This document shows positions 11,348 to 22,690 of a stretch of 64,000 nucleotides of DNA, one piece after another. A program made the position numbers and the translations under genes. The notes under the pieces were generated by a model. That model saw only the letters and a program-made list of their open reading frames with translations, had not been told where the DNA came from and searched no databases. Source of the stretch: Microglena sp. YARC (Eukaryota; Chlorophyta; Chlorophyceae; Chlamydomonadales; Chlamydomonadaceae); NCBI GenBank assembly GCA_022414725.1, contig CM039463.1, positions 30,400,350 to 30,464,349 on the forward strand, in the 5' to 3' direction. Within the stretch, counting starts at the first letter, position 1. Each line of letters opens with the position of its first letter.

Positions 11348-11860
11348 TGAAGAGAGACCCAACTCCTTTGGTTGGATTATATTGGGTTGGATTGTTACAT
11401 GTTTTCCCCGCCAACTCTAGGCTGCTCAGTGCTCACCGTCTCCCAATTCCAAGTCAAACGAGGGGTAGAGTGCAGCTAGTAGCTAGCGCTACTGTAATAC
11501 CGGTAGTTAACAGATGTTTGCAGTAGTGTTCCGTATCTGTTTTTTATTATACCCATAGGCGCATGATACGTTGGCAGAAAATAGAGATGGCGGAAGGTAC
11601 CCAAAAGAGGCTACACTACAATATTCGGGCCATTTACCGACTTCGGCAGAACTCGTTACATACAATTTACAGACTTCCCTCTGTATACGTGTAGAAAGAC
11701 ACACCTCCTGGGATGAAAAAGAGGCATGTACACACTTGACCACACCATGGGACCGAAAGTGTGAAATGCGACCTTGGGTCACCACATACACACGTACAAT
11801 TATTAGGGCCTGGTCACCAACTCATCGTCACAGGCACTAGCTTGATACCCATCTCATTAG
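11348..11860. other. Non-coding stretch with a dispersed repeat
   Basis: At 11355-11450 there is a repeat related to 60735-60835: GGTTGGATTATATTGGGTTG, then CCAACTCTaGGCTGCTcagtgcTCACCGTCTcCCAATTCC. A reverse copy of the last part lies at 29935-29960. No gene was recognised; open frames at 11507-11840 overlap on both strands and look like chance. Confidence 0.45.
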
Positions 11861-11864
11861 TCAC

Positions 11865-12480
11865 AGGCAGCACCACATGCAACTGCCTAATAACCAACTC
11901 ATCATCGTCACCAGCCTAATATCCATCGCATCATCAAACCAGCCCCCAGCCAGATAACCACCTCATCCAAGTTACAGGAAGCACCACAGGCACCAGCCTG
12001 ATAACCGTCTCATCCAGGTCAAATGCAGCACCACAGGCACCAGCCTGATAACCATCTCATCCAGGTCAAATGCAGCACCACAGGCACCAGCCTGATAACC
12101 ATCTCATCCAGGCCAAATGCAGCACTACAAGCCCCAGCCTGATAAGCATCTTCCAAGTCAAAGGCAGCACTACAGGTGCCAGCCTGATAACCATCTCATC
12201 ACATGCAGCACCTCAGGCGGCGTTTGATCACTAAATAATCATCGTCACACGGAGCACCATATGCACCTGACTGGTAACCAACTTGGCATCATCACCAGCT
12301 TGATGAACATCTCATCGTCGACCCATCCCAGGCCCCAGCTTGATAACCCTCTCATCTAAGTCACAAGCAGCACCGCAGGCAACTGCCTGATGATCAGCTC
12401 ATCATCACATGCACCAGCCTGATATACATCTCATCACATGTAGCACCACAGGCGGCACCCTAATCATCATCTAACCATTG
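11865..12480. repeat. Minisatellite, about 46-50 bp units
   Basis: Degenerate tandem units carry GGCACCAGCCTGATAACCAT followed by CTCATCCAGGTCAAATGCAG. The three units at about 11990-12130 are nearly identical, and flanking units decay. There is no coding potential. Confidence 0.85.
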
Positions 12481-13160
12481 CTACAGTCGGCAGCCTGATA
12501 TCTAACTCTTCAACGTCTAACGCAAGCCCATCGTCCCCAAAGCCAATGCACCATATCGCCAATTAAGTCGAGGCAAGAAATCTCTTGGGTTTAAGCTTGT
12601 TTAAAGGCGGTAGTGGTGTTTTCACCAACCAAAAGTCAAATACCCATTTCATCTTCATATATAAAATATAGTAAATGCAAATCTATTTGCACTTCATTTT
12701 TAAGAAGAAAAGCTCAAGCAGTGATAGTGTGTGCCATACAACTAAGTGCAAGAACTAGCATAGAAAAGGCCATTTTCATTGCACTTCCTCATTCCTTTTC
12801 GTAGCACCTCCTCCACATGATGTTAAAAGCTCTACTAGCAAACAATACCACCAGAGCATCAGGAGAAGCTGATAACAACTTCCACTTGATGATGTGGTCC
12901 CCAACAAAGCCTAAGCATACGGAGGAGGACCCTTGATAAAGTGCAAACTGTTATGTCAGCAGTGTTCAATCATTTAGCGGCGACACAACCTCTTCGACCA
13001 CAATAGGGGAGAAAGGTTTTACTACCACGAAGTGTTTGGACACCTACAACCAGGGCATCCTGACACACGTACTAGAAATGAACGCAGGAGCTTGCTACCT
13101 GAATTCAGCACCTCTAAATCAACCACTCATACATATAAGATGACCATGATTAGATTAAGG
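12481..13160. other. No recognised feature
   Basis: Single-copy-looking sequence without a convincing open frame, RNA gene or repeat. Short open frames such as 12613-12804 have no recognisable motif. Confidence 0.4.
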
Positions 13161-13240
13161 ATAACCTATTCAAGGACATAACCTATTCAAGGATATAACC
13201 TATTCAAGGATATAACCTATTCAAGGATATAACCTATTCG
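13161..13240. repeat. 17-bp tandem repeat, about 4-5 copies
   Basis: The unit CAAGGATATAACCTATT repeats in direct tandem, with the first copy reading CAAGGACATAACCTATT. It is a short array with no gene. The following 13240-14500 has loose repeats of AAGTGTCTCTGAAGACAAGG (about 13800 and 13910) and no supported gene. Confidence 0.8.
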
Positions 13241-15272
13241 GTGAATCTCCAACCTGAACAAGTCTTAAAAATGTCCAATCTGTTTATTGTGCTCCCTGGT
13301 TTCCGTGGGTATCGCATGGATGGGAGACGGTTAGCAGTCCATGGTTGGCTGAAAAATCAAGTAACAAAACAATGACTCTCGAAGGCGCTGCTATGTGTCC
13401 CTGAGCCCCCCCTTCAGACCAACAAGTGGGGTGTACCCACAAATCTAGCACCATCAGAATGTACCCATGAATCTAGCACCACATAATTTATTGTTTCTCA
13501 TTCCCACTAAAACATATCCAAGAGGAGAGCAGCAGTCACATGTCACTTGGAACAATACAATTCAAATTCTTGTATCTCCTAAGATGTTGTATCGGCTAAA
13601 TAATGTGTAGCTTATTTAGTCATTCGAGCCAGAACAAGCTCACATGCTGACAAGCATAAAGACGGGACTAGTGACCCATATCTTCCGCCACTTATATCTA
13701 GCAGTATTCATCCAGATGAATGAATGTTATGTCTCTCTGGTAATAAAAAATAAAAACATCTATTGTTGTGTCGCAAGTACTAATCATATAATGCAGTGCC
13801 TCTGAAGACAAGGACTGCCATCGCATCTCTGGTAATCATAATATGATGACAATCAATTAACGTAGTGTCTCTGTACGACCAACGCGTCTGGTAATAATAC
13901 TATGTTATGAAGTGTCTCTGAAGACAAGGCTTGCAATCGCGGGATCTACATGGACATCTTCTGATTTTCATTTGAACAAGGCAAATCTTACTTGGTGGAT
14001 ACCACCTTGCACAAGCAGCCATTGATCTGCTATCTTGGTCAGGTTGTACACATGAATTATTGGAGAGGTAAATAACTGCCACATGGCAAGCTTTGGGAAA
14101 CTGCTTTTCTTCCCAGGTATGTGTGGCAGCTTCTAGTCAGCTCCTCTGGTGCTGGGACCATCTCCCTACGTACACCATTAATCGTTTCTGCTCTTCAAAC
14201 TGAAGGTCTGACGTACCATCTACTATGCCTCCATTTACATGAAGTCTGGGGAGCTTGGAGGTGACATGGCATTGGGCATAGCTATGATGACATCGGTGTA
14301 GTATTGAGAGTTCCTGCCTGACAGAAGTCTTCGTGCAGACCGAGGGGGGCGAGGCCTTGTATAGTGTGAAACAGGGCAAATAAGGATCAGAAGGTTGAAT
14401 TTACATATTTCTGCTACGAATTGACTGTCCCCAGGTCCTGGCAAGGTCCTGACAAGTTACCAATCCTGAAACCATGAGTCGCTAATCTCCCTCGACCACA
14501 CCTGTGCTGACCATCTTCCTTGCAAACCCCCTTTTCAGGCAGAGGAAGGTAAAGAGACAGGGCGAGACAACCTATTATATAGCTATCTTATCTGCGCCTG
14601 CCTTCCGAAATTGGGGCTACTCGGCAGGATTGCTTGCGTTACTGGAATGCGCGCCACTGTCACCTACCCTGCCCTATCAAGGAAGCCAAGAGCAAGGGTC
14701 TGGAAATGAGCAGATAAATCGCGGATCGCTGGCGCAGGAGCGCACAGGTGTGGCGGGACTAGACGGACTTTCTCACCTGGTGTACACTCGGATAATGTCT
14801 ATCTCGGATGCCACTGATGAACAACTTCCTCTCGTAGACAAGGCGGTCGCATCGAGCGTATTTGTGTCCTGGGGCGGGGTGAGGGTGGGGAGGGAAGGGC
14901 AAAACCGTGAGTTATGGAGGAGAGAGATACTATTTGAAATCTAAAGCTGCCTGCTTGAGCGAAGTTACAATCGGAAGTGTCTGAGACCCCAGCAAACGAT
15001 GCACACTTAACACCGAGCCGCACATGCAGACGATAGATACAATGATTTTCCCCGCCGCAACAACAATTTCCACCTGCTTTCTTCCAGACGAGTGCCTTCC
15101 GATTATTGCGGTTTTTATAAAGGGAAGATGGCTCATGGTAGTCTAACATAGCTGCCTGCATCTATCAAGCATATACGGCACCTAGGAAGACCTAGGATCC
15201 AGGTTAGGGGTGGTAAATTCTGCGTATTCGCCGTACGCGACCTCTTCGAACACTAGATTCGGAGGACAGTCC

Positions 15273-15569
15273 TTATTGACATTCCTCGCCATCTGTTGCG
15301 ACCAGATGCTTAACCTGCTGCTTGACGTAAGCTAAGAACAGTGAACCCACCATATGCGAGAACAGTCCGTCTTGTCCAGATGTTGGCGAGTTGGGTTCTT
15401 CGTACACGCCCCGCTCCTTGAAAGAGAAAGAGAAGTCTGGACAGATGGACAGCAGTTTGGCATCATCGCTGAATGCATCTCTGCTTCTATCAACCGCAGC
15501 GACATGTGGCGCCTGGAGGCTATGCTTCTCTTGCACCATTGCTTTGCTGCTTCGTGAGACCTTGCCTTC
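15273..15569 (-). CDS. Possible protein-coding exon, unidentified
   Basis: A minus-strand frame gives MEGKVSRSSKAMVQEKHSLQ at its start and ends FLAYVKQQVKHLVATDGEECQ (split here: FLAYVKQQVK, HLVATDGEECQ) before a TAA stop. Composition is more protein-like than most open frames nearby, and the frame can be extended upstream to 15830. No domain, splice partner or homologue is recognised. Plus-strand frames (14504-14944, 15354-15621) overlap or adjoin it and are no better. Treat it as a weak candidate. Confidence 0.2.
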   Translation of the reverse strand, partial: EGKVSRSSKAMVQEKHSLQAPHVAAVDRSRDAFSDDAKLLSICPDFSFSFKERGVYEEPNSPTSGQDGLFSHMVGSLFLAYVKQQVKHLVATDGEECQ

Positions 15570-15689
15570 CATCCGAGAGCTGGCTTGTCTCGTAAATTCT
15601 GTCGAACGAATTCTAATTTGAAGTAGAATGGATTTCTGTGGAACGACGTAGGATGAATTGGTCTTCTTGTCTGACGAGAAACGTATAGG

Positions 15690-16075
15690 AAGGTTCGGGG
15701 AAGGTTTTAGTACGGAGAAGGGTACGGACGAAATCTTCGTTGCCAAGCTCGTCAGGATACGGTACGTGTTTAAGAAGTGAGTACGGTTTGAGTACGGTAC
15801 GATTTTTTGTATCATAACATTGACCAGCAAAACCTTTTTGTTTTCCCTAATTTGACCTCGGTTCTATTAATAACCATGTGGAGGGCTTACAGGGCTTTTC
15901 AGTGGTATGCTGATCATGTCAAAATCCAAAGTCAGCAAAACGTTATGCCACTTTGTAGCATGGAACAGCCTAGGCAAGTATGTGTCGTGAGTACGGACCG
16001 TACGCGTACTCAATTTTCAGGAAAACGAGTACGGTACGGATTTTAGGTGCGTACCTGGTGCGTACTGTCCGTACT
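15690..16075. repeat. GTACGG-rich segment
   Basis: Many GTACGG/CCGTAC words cluster here, for example AGTACGGTACG at about 15793 and GTACGGACCGTACGCGTAC at about 15992, which is partly palindromic. They may be the two edges of a degenerate inverted-repeat element spanning about 15.7-16.08 kb, but clean ends and target duplication were not found. Confidence 0.3.
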
Positions 16076-16464
16076 ACACAACCCTGACCGTGCCGTTGTC
16101 AGTGGCTGTGTCATCGTATCGTTATCGCCAAGTTTCCATGTCACTTTCTCCAAACTCCACCTTGACCCTGATTTCAAGCACGAATGTAGCCTTACAGCGA
16201 TGCGAGCGCGATGGCTGCAGATTGCGGCAATGCAGGTGAGCATGCTTGCCAGGGGAGTTGTTTGTGCGATAATTTCCGGTAGCGATAGGCTAGAGAATGG
16301 CACTTTCCGGTCTACCGCTGCAATTCACCTAGCTCAACTTCGTTCCTGCTGCTTCTATCTGTCATGCGGACCTTTGCATTCCTCGAATGTTCTCAATGGT
16401 AAGGCCATGTGTCTTGACGACCTCAATATTCACCCAGAATCCATTAGCACCACGATTCACTCGT

Positions 16465-16640
16465 CCAGCCATTCCAGCCATGCTACCAATCTTCATTGAT
16501 CCAGCCATGAACTCAACATTTATCCAGCCAGCAATGCTACCAATTTTCATTGATCCAGCCATAGACTCATACTAATCCAGCCAGCCATGCTACCAATATT
16601 CATTGATCCAGTCAGCCAGCCAGCTATGCAATCAATATGT
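16465..16640. repeat. Minisatellite with GATCCAGCC/ATGCTACCAAT units
   Basis: Three to four degenerate units of about 54 bp share ATGCTACCAAT, TTCATTGATCCAGCC and ATCCAGCCAGC. The open frames in this stretch follow the repeats. At 16978-17009 lies a clean (GAT)n microsatellite. Confidence 0.75.
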
Positions 16641-16976
16641 ATGGCCTCCTATGACCCCAATTCTATGCAACCCAACCCATTTAACTCAACCCAAACCATG
16701 TTCATGCCCATCTGCAGAATGAGCAAGAGAGTAAATGTGCAATTGGTATCCAAAGGAAGCTACAGAATGACCAAGTGCATTCCAAGACTAACTATGCTAA
16801 GAAGAAGGCTACAAACAGGGCTAAGAAGAAGAAGGCTCGTGGGTGCAGAATTCCTGCGTGTCAGGCTGGGAGCCATACCGAGCCAATTGTGCCTTCTACC
16901 TCATTTTGATGATGCACCTTGACTCTCAAATGCATGCGCTACTACGGTTCTTTTAAGACATGTATGTATTTGTATA

Positions 16977-17009
<33 letters not shown>

Positions 17010-17059
17010 GCAAACTGTTGTTTTAATCCATTAAAGTAGTACCATATGAGCTCCTAATG

Positions 17060-18460
17060 ATGATCCACCACGGAGGGAGTGCCGTTTCTTTTTTTAGGTT
17101 GGCACATAGAAGCTTCTAGGCAGCTGCACACCAGGGAGCTGAAAACATAAGCTCTGCATTGTTGTAGGGAGCGCCATTTCTTTTTGTAGGGCGACACATA
17201 GAAGCTTCTAGACAGCTGCCCACCAGGAAGCTGAAAATATAAGCTATGCATTGTTGTAGGGAGTGCAGTTTCTTTTTTTAGGGCGACACATAGAAGCTTC
17301 TGGGCAGCTGCCCACCAGTGAGCTGAAAATATAAGCTCTGCATTTTTGTAGGGAGCGCCGTTTTTTGTCTTCTTCTGCGACACATAGAAGCTTCTAGGCA
17401 GCTGAGCTTCTGCATGAGCTTCTAGGCAGCTGTGCTTCTGCGTGAGCTTCTAGGCAGCTGCAAGATAGAAGCTCTGGATTGTTGTAGGGAGCGTTTTTCG
17501 AGTTTTGTTTTTAGGGCGACACATAGAAGCTTCTAGGCAGCTGCCCACCCGTGAGCTGAAAATATAAGCTATGCATTGTTGTAGGGAGTGCAGTTTCTTT
17601 TTTTAGGGAGACACATAACAGCTCCTAGGCAGCTGCCCACCAAGGAGCTGAAAAAGAAGCTCTGCATTGTTGTAGGGAGCGCCGTTTCTTTTTTTAGGGC
17701 GACACATAGCAGCTCCTAGGCAGCTGCCCACCAAGGAGCTGAAAAAGAAGCTCTGCATTGTTGTAGGGAGCGCCGTTTCTTTTTTTAGGGCGACACATAG
17801 CAGCTTCTAGGCAGCTGCACACCAAGGAGCTGAAAAAGAAGCTCTGCATTGTTGTAGGGAGCGCCGTTTCTTTTTTTAGTGCGACACATAGAAGCTTCTA
17901 GGCAGCTGCACACCAGGGATCTGAAGATAGAAGGTCTGCAATGTTGTAGGGAGTGCCGTTTCTTTTTTTAAGTTGACACATAGCAGCTTCTAGGCAGCTG
18001 CCCACCAAGGAGCTGAAAAAGAATCTCCGCATTGTTGTAGGGGGCGCCGTTTCTTTTTTTAGGGCGACACATAGAAGCTTCTAGGCAGCTGCCCACTTGG
18101 GAGCTGAAGATAGAAGCTCTGCATAGTTGTAGGGAGCGCCGTTTCTTTTTTTAGGGGCGACACATAGCAGCTTCTAGGCAGCTGCCCACCAAGGAGCTGA
18201 AAAAGAAGCTCTGCATTGTTGTAGGGGGTGCCGTTTCTTTTTTAGGGCGACACATAGAAGCTTCTAGGCAGCTGCCCACCAGGGAGCTGAAGATAGAAGC
18301 TCTGCATTGTTGTAGGGAGCGCCGTTTTTGTTTTTAGGGCGACACCTAGCAGCTTCTAGGTAGCTGCCCACCAGGGAGCTGAAAAAGAAGCTCTGCATTG
18401 TTGTAGGGAGCGCCTTTTTGTTTGCGACACATAGAAGCTTCTAGGCAGCTGCCCACCAGG
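17060..18460. repeat. 91-93 bp satellite, about 15 copies
   Basis: Each unit contains TTGTTGTAGGGAGCGCCGTT, a T-run, GGGCGACACATAGAAGCTTC, TAGGCAGCTGCCCACCAGG and GAGCTGAAAAAGAAGCTCTG. The TTCTAGGCAGCTG core recurs alone near 44580 and 60500. Spacing is about 91-93 bp for most units, with a short compound block near 17400-17460. The minus-strand open frame (17054-17383) simply reads through the units. Confidence 0.9.
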
Positions 18461-19355
18461 TGTGCATAGGCTTGACACGCCTATGAGGTGCTTGTCCTTT
18501 GTCAGAGATGTATACAATGTTTTGTCCAGTTATGCTGGTTCGTTTCCTGACTTACAAAATTGTACAGTAACAGAGCAATATGTCGGGATTATAGGATCTT
18601 ATTGCTCTGTATTGTAATCTTGTGTAGGTTCCTTTGTGCAATAACGGAGGAACATCCAATGGTTTTAGCAGAGCCTATACTGATCTGATTGTGTTAGCTT
18701 CGAGGTCCACCTTTTGTGGTGGATTATGATCCTTATGCTGAGTTGCCACGCGGTGGTGACGGCTTTCCGTCAGAAGACAAACGAATTCTGCAGGAAGGTG
18801 AAACCGAGCGAACTAACCCACTGATCCCAGTCTGATCAGCTTCTCTGGAATACCTAAACAAGGGTTCCACTAGGATCTAGGGGCGTGCTGGAAGCAGGAA
18901 GGGAGTTTTAAGCCACTTCTGACTCTTAAGGCTGTCTAAACTCCTGAGATCATTTCTTAGGCTTCCAGTTACAAGACCTAGCTCGCCGTGTTACAAGGTA
19001 TTCATATACCACACATTTTTTCTTACCACGGGTATGTAGGGACCAACAAAGCAGCAAGTCATAGATATGAAGACAAGTAGGTTACAAACAATGACGGCGA
19101 GCAGCCTACGTACAGGCACTGTCTTCTGCAGGGTTTTTTAGCTGTGGAATTTCGCATTATGCGATAAAACCCACCTTTTTCGGAATTGGCCCTGCGATGA
19201 AACCCAAATTTTCGAGACTCGGCCCTGTGGCCTGGATTTAGCCTGAAGCTGACCTGGCCTGGTTGACCTGGCTTTTTTTGACTTGAATTTCAAGAGATTT
19301 TGGAATCCTGCGATTTCTGTCCGTACTCAACTTAAGGTAATGGAAAGAAAAAAGA
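18461..19355. other. No gene recognised; small direct repeat
   Basis: The sequence looks single-copy. Around 19155-19230 there are two diverged units containing CCTGCGATGAAACCC-like words and TCGGCCCTG. No open frame with recognisable content is seen. The LINE 3' end lies immediately to the right. Confidence 0.4.
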
Positions 19356-19444
19356 AAAAAACGCCCGGAGGGGCGTAGTGTTAAGGGGACCCTCCCTTAC
19401 GCCGCAGCTAGGGAAAGTCGCCATGGCAGACATAGACATAAGTG

Positions 19445-20248
19445 TCACCCTCCAGGCGGTAGGGACTCCCTTCTGCGACGTGTGGCAAGAATGCTGGTAC
19501 ATGAGGCGATAGATTCTCTGTGCAGCTTAGAGATGAGTTTGTCTATGTATTCGCGACTGATCCCTAAGGTGGAGATATTGGTAATAGTTGTGATGCGTGT
19601 GGTACCAGTGGTACCTATAGTAAAGACTAGGTAGTGGACAAAGAATACTTGTTGTAGAAGGATTTGTTGGAGCTCAAGCTTATGCTGAACGCTGTTTTCC
19701 TGGAAATTGATGTGGTGGTTAGTGTCTGAGCAGTAGCTCAGTTCAACTAGGTAGGCTTTTCTTGCTTTGGAATCGTTGTCAAAGAGGAGGAGATCAGGCC
19801 TGCATTTATCTCATGTAGCTTGGGGAAGATCAGGGGGTTTGAGGATGGTTGGGGGTCTCGTGGGGATGTCGGACGTCGCCTCACATGTGCCTGCATCCAT
19901 GTACATGGAGAGAGCCTCCAGAGCTCCTTAGGCTACTGCCTTTTGGATGAGTTGGACCGCCTTAGTATTTCTGTTAATATACATCCCTTTGAAAACAGGG
20001 TGGCTGCACCCAGCAAGAATATGACCCGCTCCGTCCTGTGCTTTGCGACAAAAAGGGCACTTATCATCAGAGGGGGGGCTGGTGCTGGTACCATCGGGGC
20101 GTTTGTATCTGTACGCCAGTTGCCTAGTCCATAGGCGTCCCCACCTAGCCTTGTGGATTTGTATTTTTTGCCACCATTTGATGTCAGTGGATTGCCAGAA
20201 GCGATAACTAGAATGAGGGAGGAGGAAAGGGTTGGCTTGCTCCCACAT
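19445..20248 (-). pseudogene. Zinc finger and restriction-like endonuclease domain of the LINE
   Basis: CPFCRKAQDGAGHILAGC (CX2CX8HX4C) lies at about 20060-20010, followed by NRNTKAVQLIQKA, a position where R2-type enzymes have RHD/RHN. After two in-frame stops (TAA at 19928-19930 and a TGA near 19812), the same frame resumes with CRPDLLLFDND and YLVELSY, a PD...E arrangement. It ends with a TGA at 19445-19447. This is the layout of the restriction-like endonuclease of R2 and Dualen elements. The identification rests on motif order only. Confidence 0.65.
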
Positions 20249-21574
20249 AGAGGAGTATATGCCCGTGGTGTTGGCCTGCCCGGTGACCCGGTGTGCAGTT
20301 GGGGAGGTTAGCCCGGGTTAGCCTTGATACCCTTGGTGAGATTGTTGGCCGGGTGCCGGGGGGGGCTGATCTCCGTTGATAGATTTGGGGGGCTGGACTG
20401 ACGGTCAATGCATGTTGAGGTGCGCATGTTCCCCTAATCACTATTATGTTGTATCCAATCGTCGCTTCTTTCGCGAGCGTATCTGCCGTATCATTCCCTA
20501 CAATACCTGAGTGAGATCGGACCTTAGCAGGCGTGTGGTAGCAGCAGCGTTGTGTTTTGATAATGTGGATGGCGATGTCCTGCAGAAGGTCGTGGTACTT
20601 ATTCTCCCAGGTCCTGCTGGGATGGTAAATGTGCAGGTGAATAAGCTGCAAGGAGCATAAGCTGTTGATGATGAGTAGATAGTGAGGTTTTAATGTATTT
20701 CGGAGTGTATGAGTGCGTGTTGGATTGCCACAAGTTCGGCGAGATTGATGTCGGCAGTAATGCCCTGTCCGCCAGGGTCTATGCGGAGGCAACGTGCAGC
20801 GGCCCTGGAGGAGTATACGCTGGCCCCTAGGCGCAGGACGCCCTGTTTGACTATGATGGCACTTCCATCTATGTATAGAGGGAGGCCTGGTGCTTGTAGG
20901 ATCGCATGTGTGCACGGGAGCATGGGGGGTGTTATGGGTGTGGGGTCTATCTGCAAGGGGGTGGGTTGTTGTGCCCAGGTCTTAAGGAGGGAGCTAAGTG
21001 CTTTGGGCAGGTGGGTGGTAGGTAGGCCCAGTTGGGAGGGGGGGGGTCCTGATTGGGGGATGAAAGTGGCCCCCATTTCCCTCATGGTTTGGGCCCATGT
21101 GGTGGGCGGGTTGTGGAGGTACTTGGCATGGCCAGCTGGTTTTGAGATGGCAATGAGTTTGTAGGTTCCCCTGTGTCTCTTGGCAGGGGTGAGTTTGCCC
21201 CCCGCCCAGATTAGGTTGGGGGTGAAGGGTTTGGCCTTGGAGGGCAGAGTGGCTAGTTCTATAACCCATGGGTGATTTAGGAGGGCGTTTATGGCATAGG
21301 TGGGTTTGTGTGGGATCAAGAGGATGGTGCACGTGGGAATATCAAAGGTGTGAGCATGTATGGCACTGCCTAGTGCCCATCTAGCAGCCTTGTGGGCCTC
21401 TTCAGGGTTCTGGCTAGTGAGGTGTGTGTTTCCCCCGTACCAAGGTTGGGTGTAGCGGTGGGGTCCTGGGCCAAACAGTTGGCCAATGGGTGTGGGGGTG
21501 TTTCCCATGGGGAGGTGGGGACTCATTAGGAGGGGTGATTTGTCTAGGTCCGTTGTCATCCCCAGGGTGGACAT
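20208..21574 (-). pseudogene. RNase H domain of the LINE
   Basis: YIDGSAIIVKQG...LGASVY (first catalytic Asp) and AELVAIQHAL (catalytic Glu) lie near 20890-20710. After a frame change, KVRSHSGIVGNDTADTLAKEA (split: KVRSHSGIVGN, DTADTLAKEA) lies near 20525-20460 and holds the final Asp. The domain would have removed RNA from the RNA-DNA hybrid. The upstream part (21.57-21.0 kb) is a Pro/Thr-rich linker without recognised motifs. Confidence 0.75.
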
Positions 21575-22690
21575 AGCTTGATGTGTGGCAGGGGAGAGAT
21601 TGATTGGACATGGTAATGTCTTTGCTGTGATAGGAGAGTGGTTACGTCTCCATAAAAGGTTCCTGTGCTGTGGAGGGTCCAGAGGTGGGGAGGGTGTGCC
21701 TTGGTGGTACGGTATCTATGGTGGAGGAGTTGGAGTTGGGAGAGGGGTATCTGACCGGCACACTGGCCTGCTGGTGAATATATGTAGGTGGTGTCTCCGT
21801 TGTTGAGTCGGGGGGAGGGGGAGGGGGGGGGGGGTATGTGTCATTCAGGGTACCAGCCTGTTTGTGATATTTGCCGGGTGTGTGGATATCTCAGTCTGGG
21901 TGGTGGTCTGCCGTGTTAATGATGAGGTGTTGCCTGAGTTGGCTGTACCATATGGCATCGAACTCTCCTCCCTCCGCCCACTGGCCTTGTTGTTGGAGGT
22001 TAGTGAGGTGGAGGTCTTGTCTGGGGGAGATTGGGAGTGGGGGGGGCTGTGGGGCTAGTTTTTGTGTTGTAGGCCTTGAGAAGTTCCTGGAATCTGGTAG
22101 AACCAGCCAGCACGGTGATTTGTCCCTCTGTGAGATGGACGGGGGACCAGGTGACCACAATGGAGGTGGCATTGGAGTAGATGTGGGAGTGCTCAGGGAG
22201 GCCAGCAGATATGTAACAAGGAAGATGGTGGCAGAGAATGGTGCATGGGGCTTTCTGGACCCTCCATCATCTGTGATGGGGGGTTTCTCGAGGTTCGTTG
22301 GCCTTCCTCTTTGGGCTCTGAAGCCAAGGAGGTGGGTCAGGCTGTGTTGGTTGCCATATAGGCGGTGAAGGAGCTTGGCTGGGGTCGGGGGAGCAAGAGG
22401 GTCTGGGGTAGAGACAGCATGCGCCAGGGCGTCGGGTTACTGCTGTTCTTACTGATGTTGAAGTGTTTGTAGTAGGAGGCGTCAGTACATTTGTGGGTGC
22501 CATTTCTGATGAATTGCATTCTGGCAGTCCAGGCAATCTTAAGGTCAGTGCTCCAGGCTTGAGCATACTTGGTGGGGTGATGATAGGACTCTCTCGCCCA
22601 CCACGTGTGTGCATTGGAGGCAGGTACCTCCTAGATATTATGCATGGGGGCCTGTGTTGCGGTGTTGGGGTAGGGATGCCGGTGTGAGGG

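Noticed and set aside
14504..14944. 146-codon plus-strand open frame
   Set aside because: No recognised motif, competing minus-strand frames over the same bases, and no splice or neighbour support.
17060..18460. Regular repeat array as a CRISPR
   Set aside because: Adjacent units are repeats throughout, with no unique spacers, and the genome is eukaryotic. The same holds for the arrays at 40.9-42.6, 53.8-54.9 and 62.3-63.3 kb.
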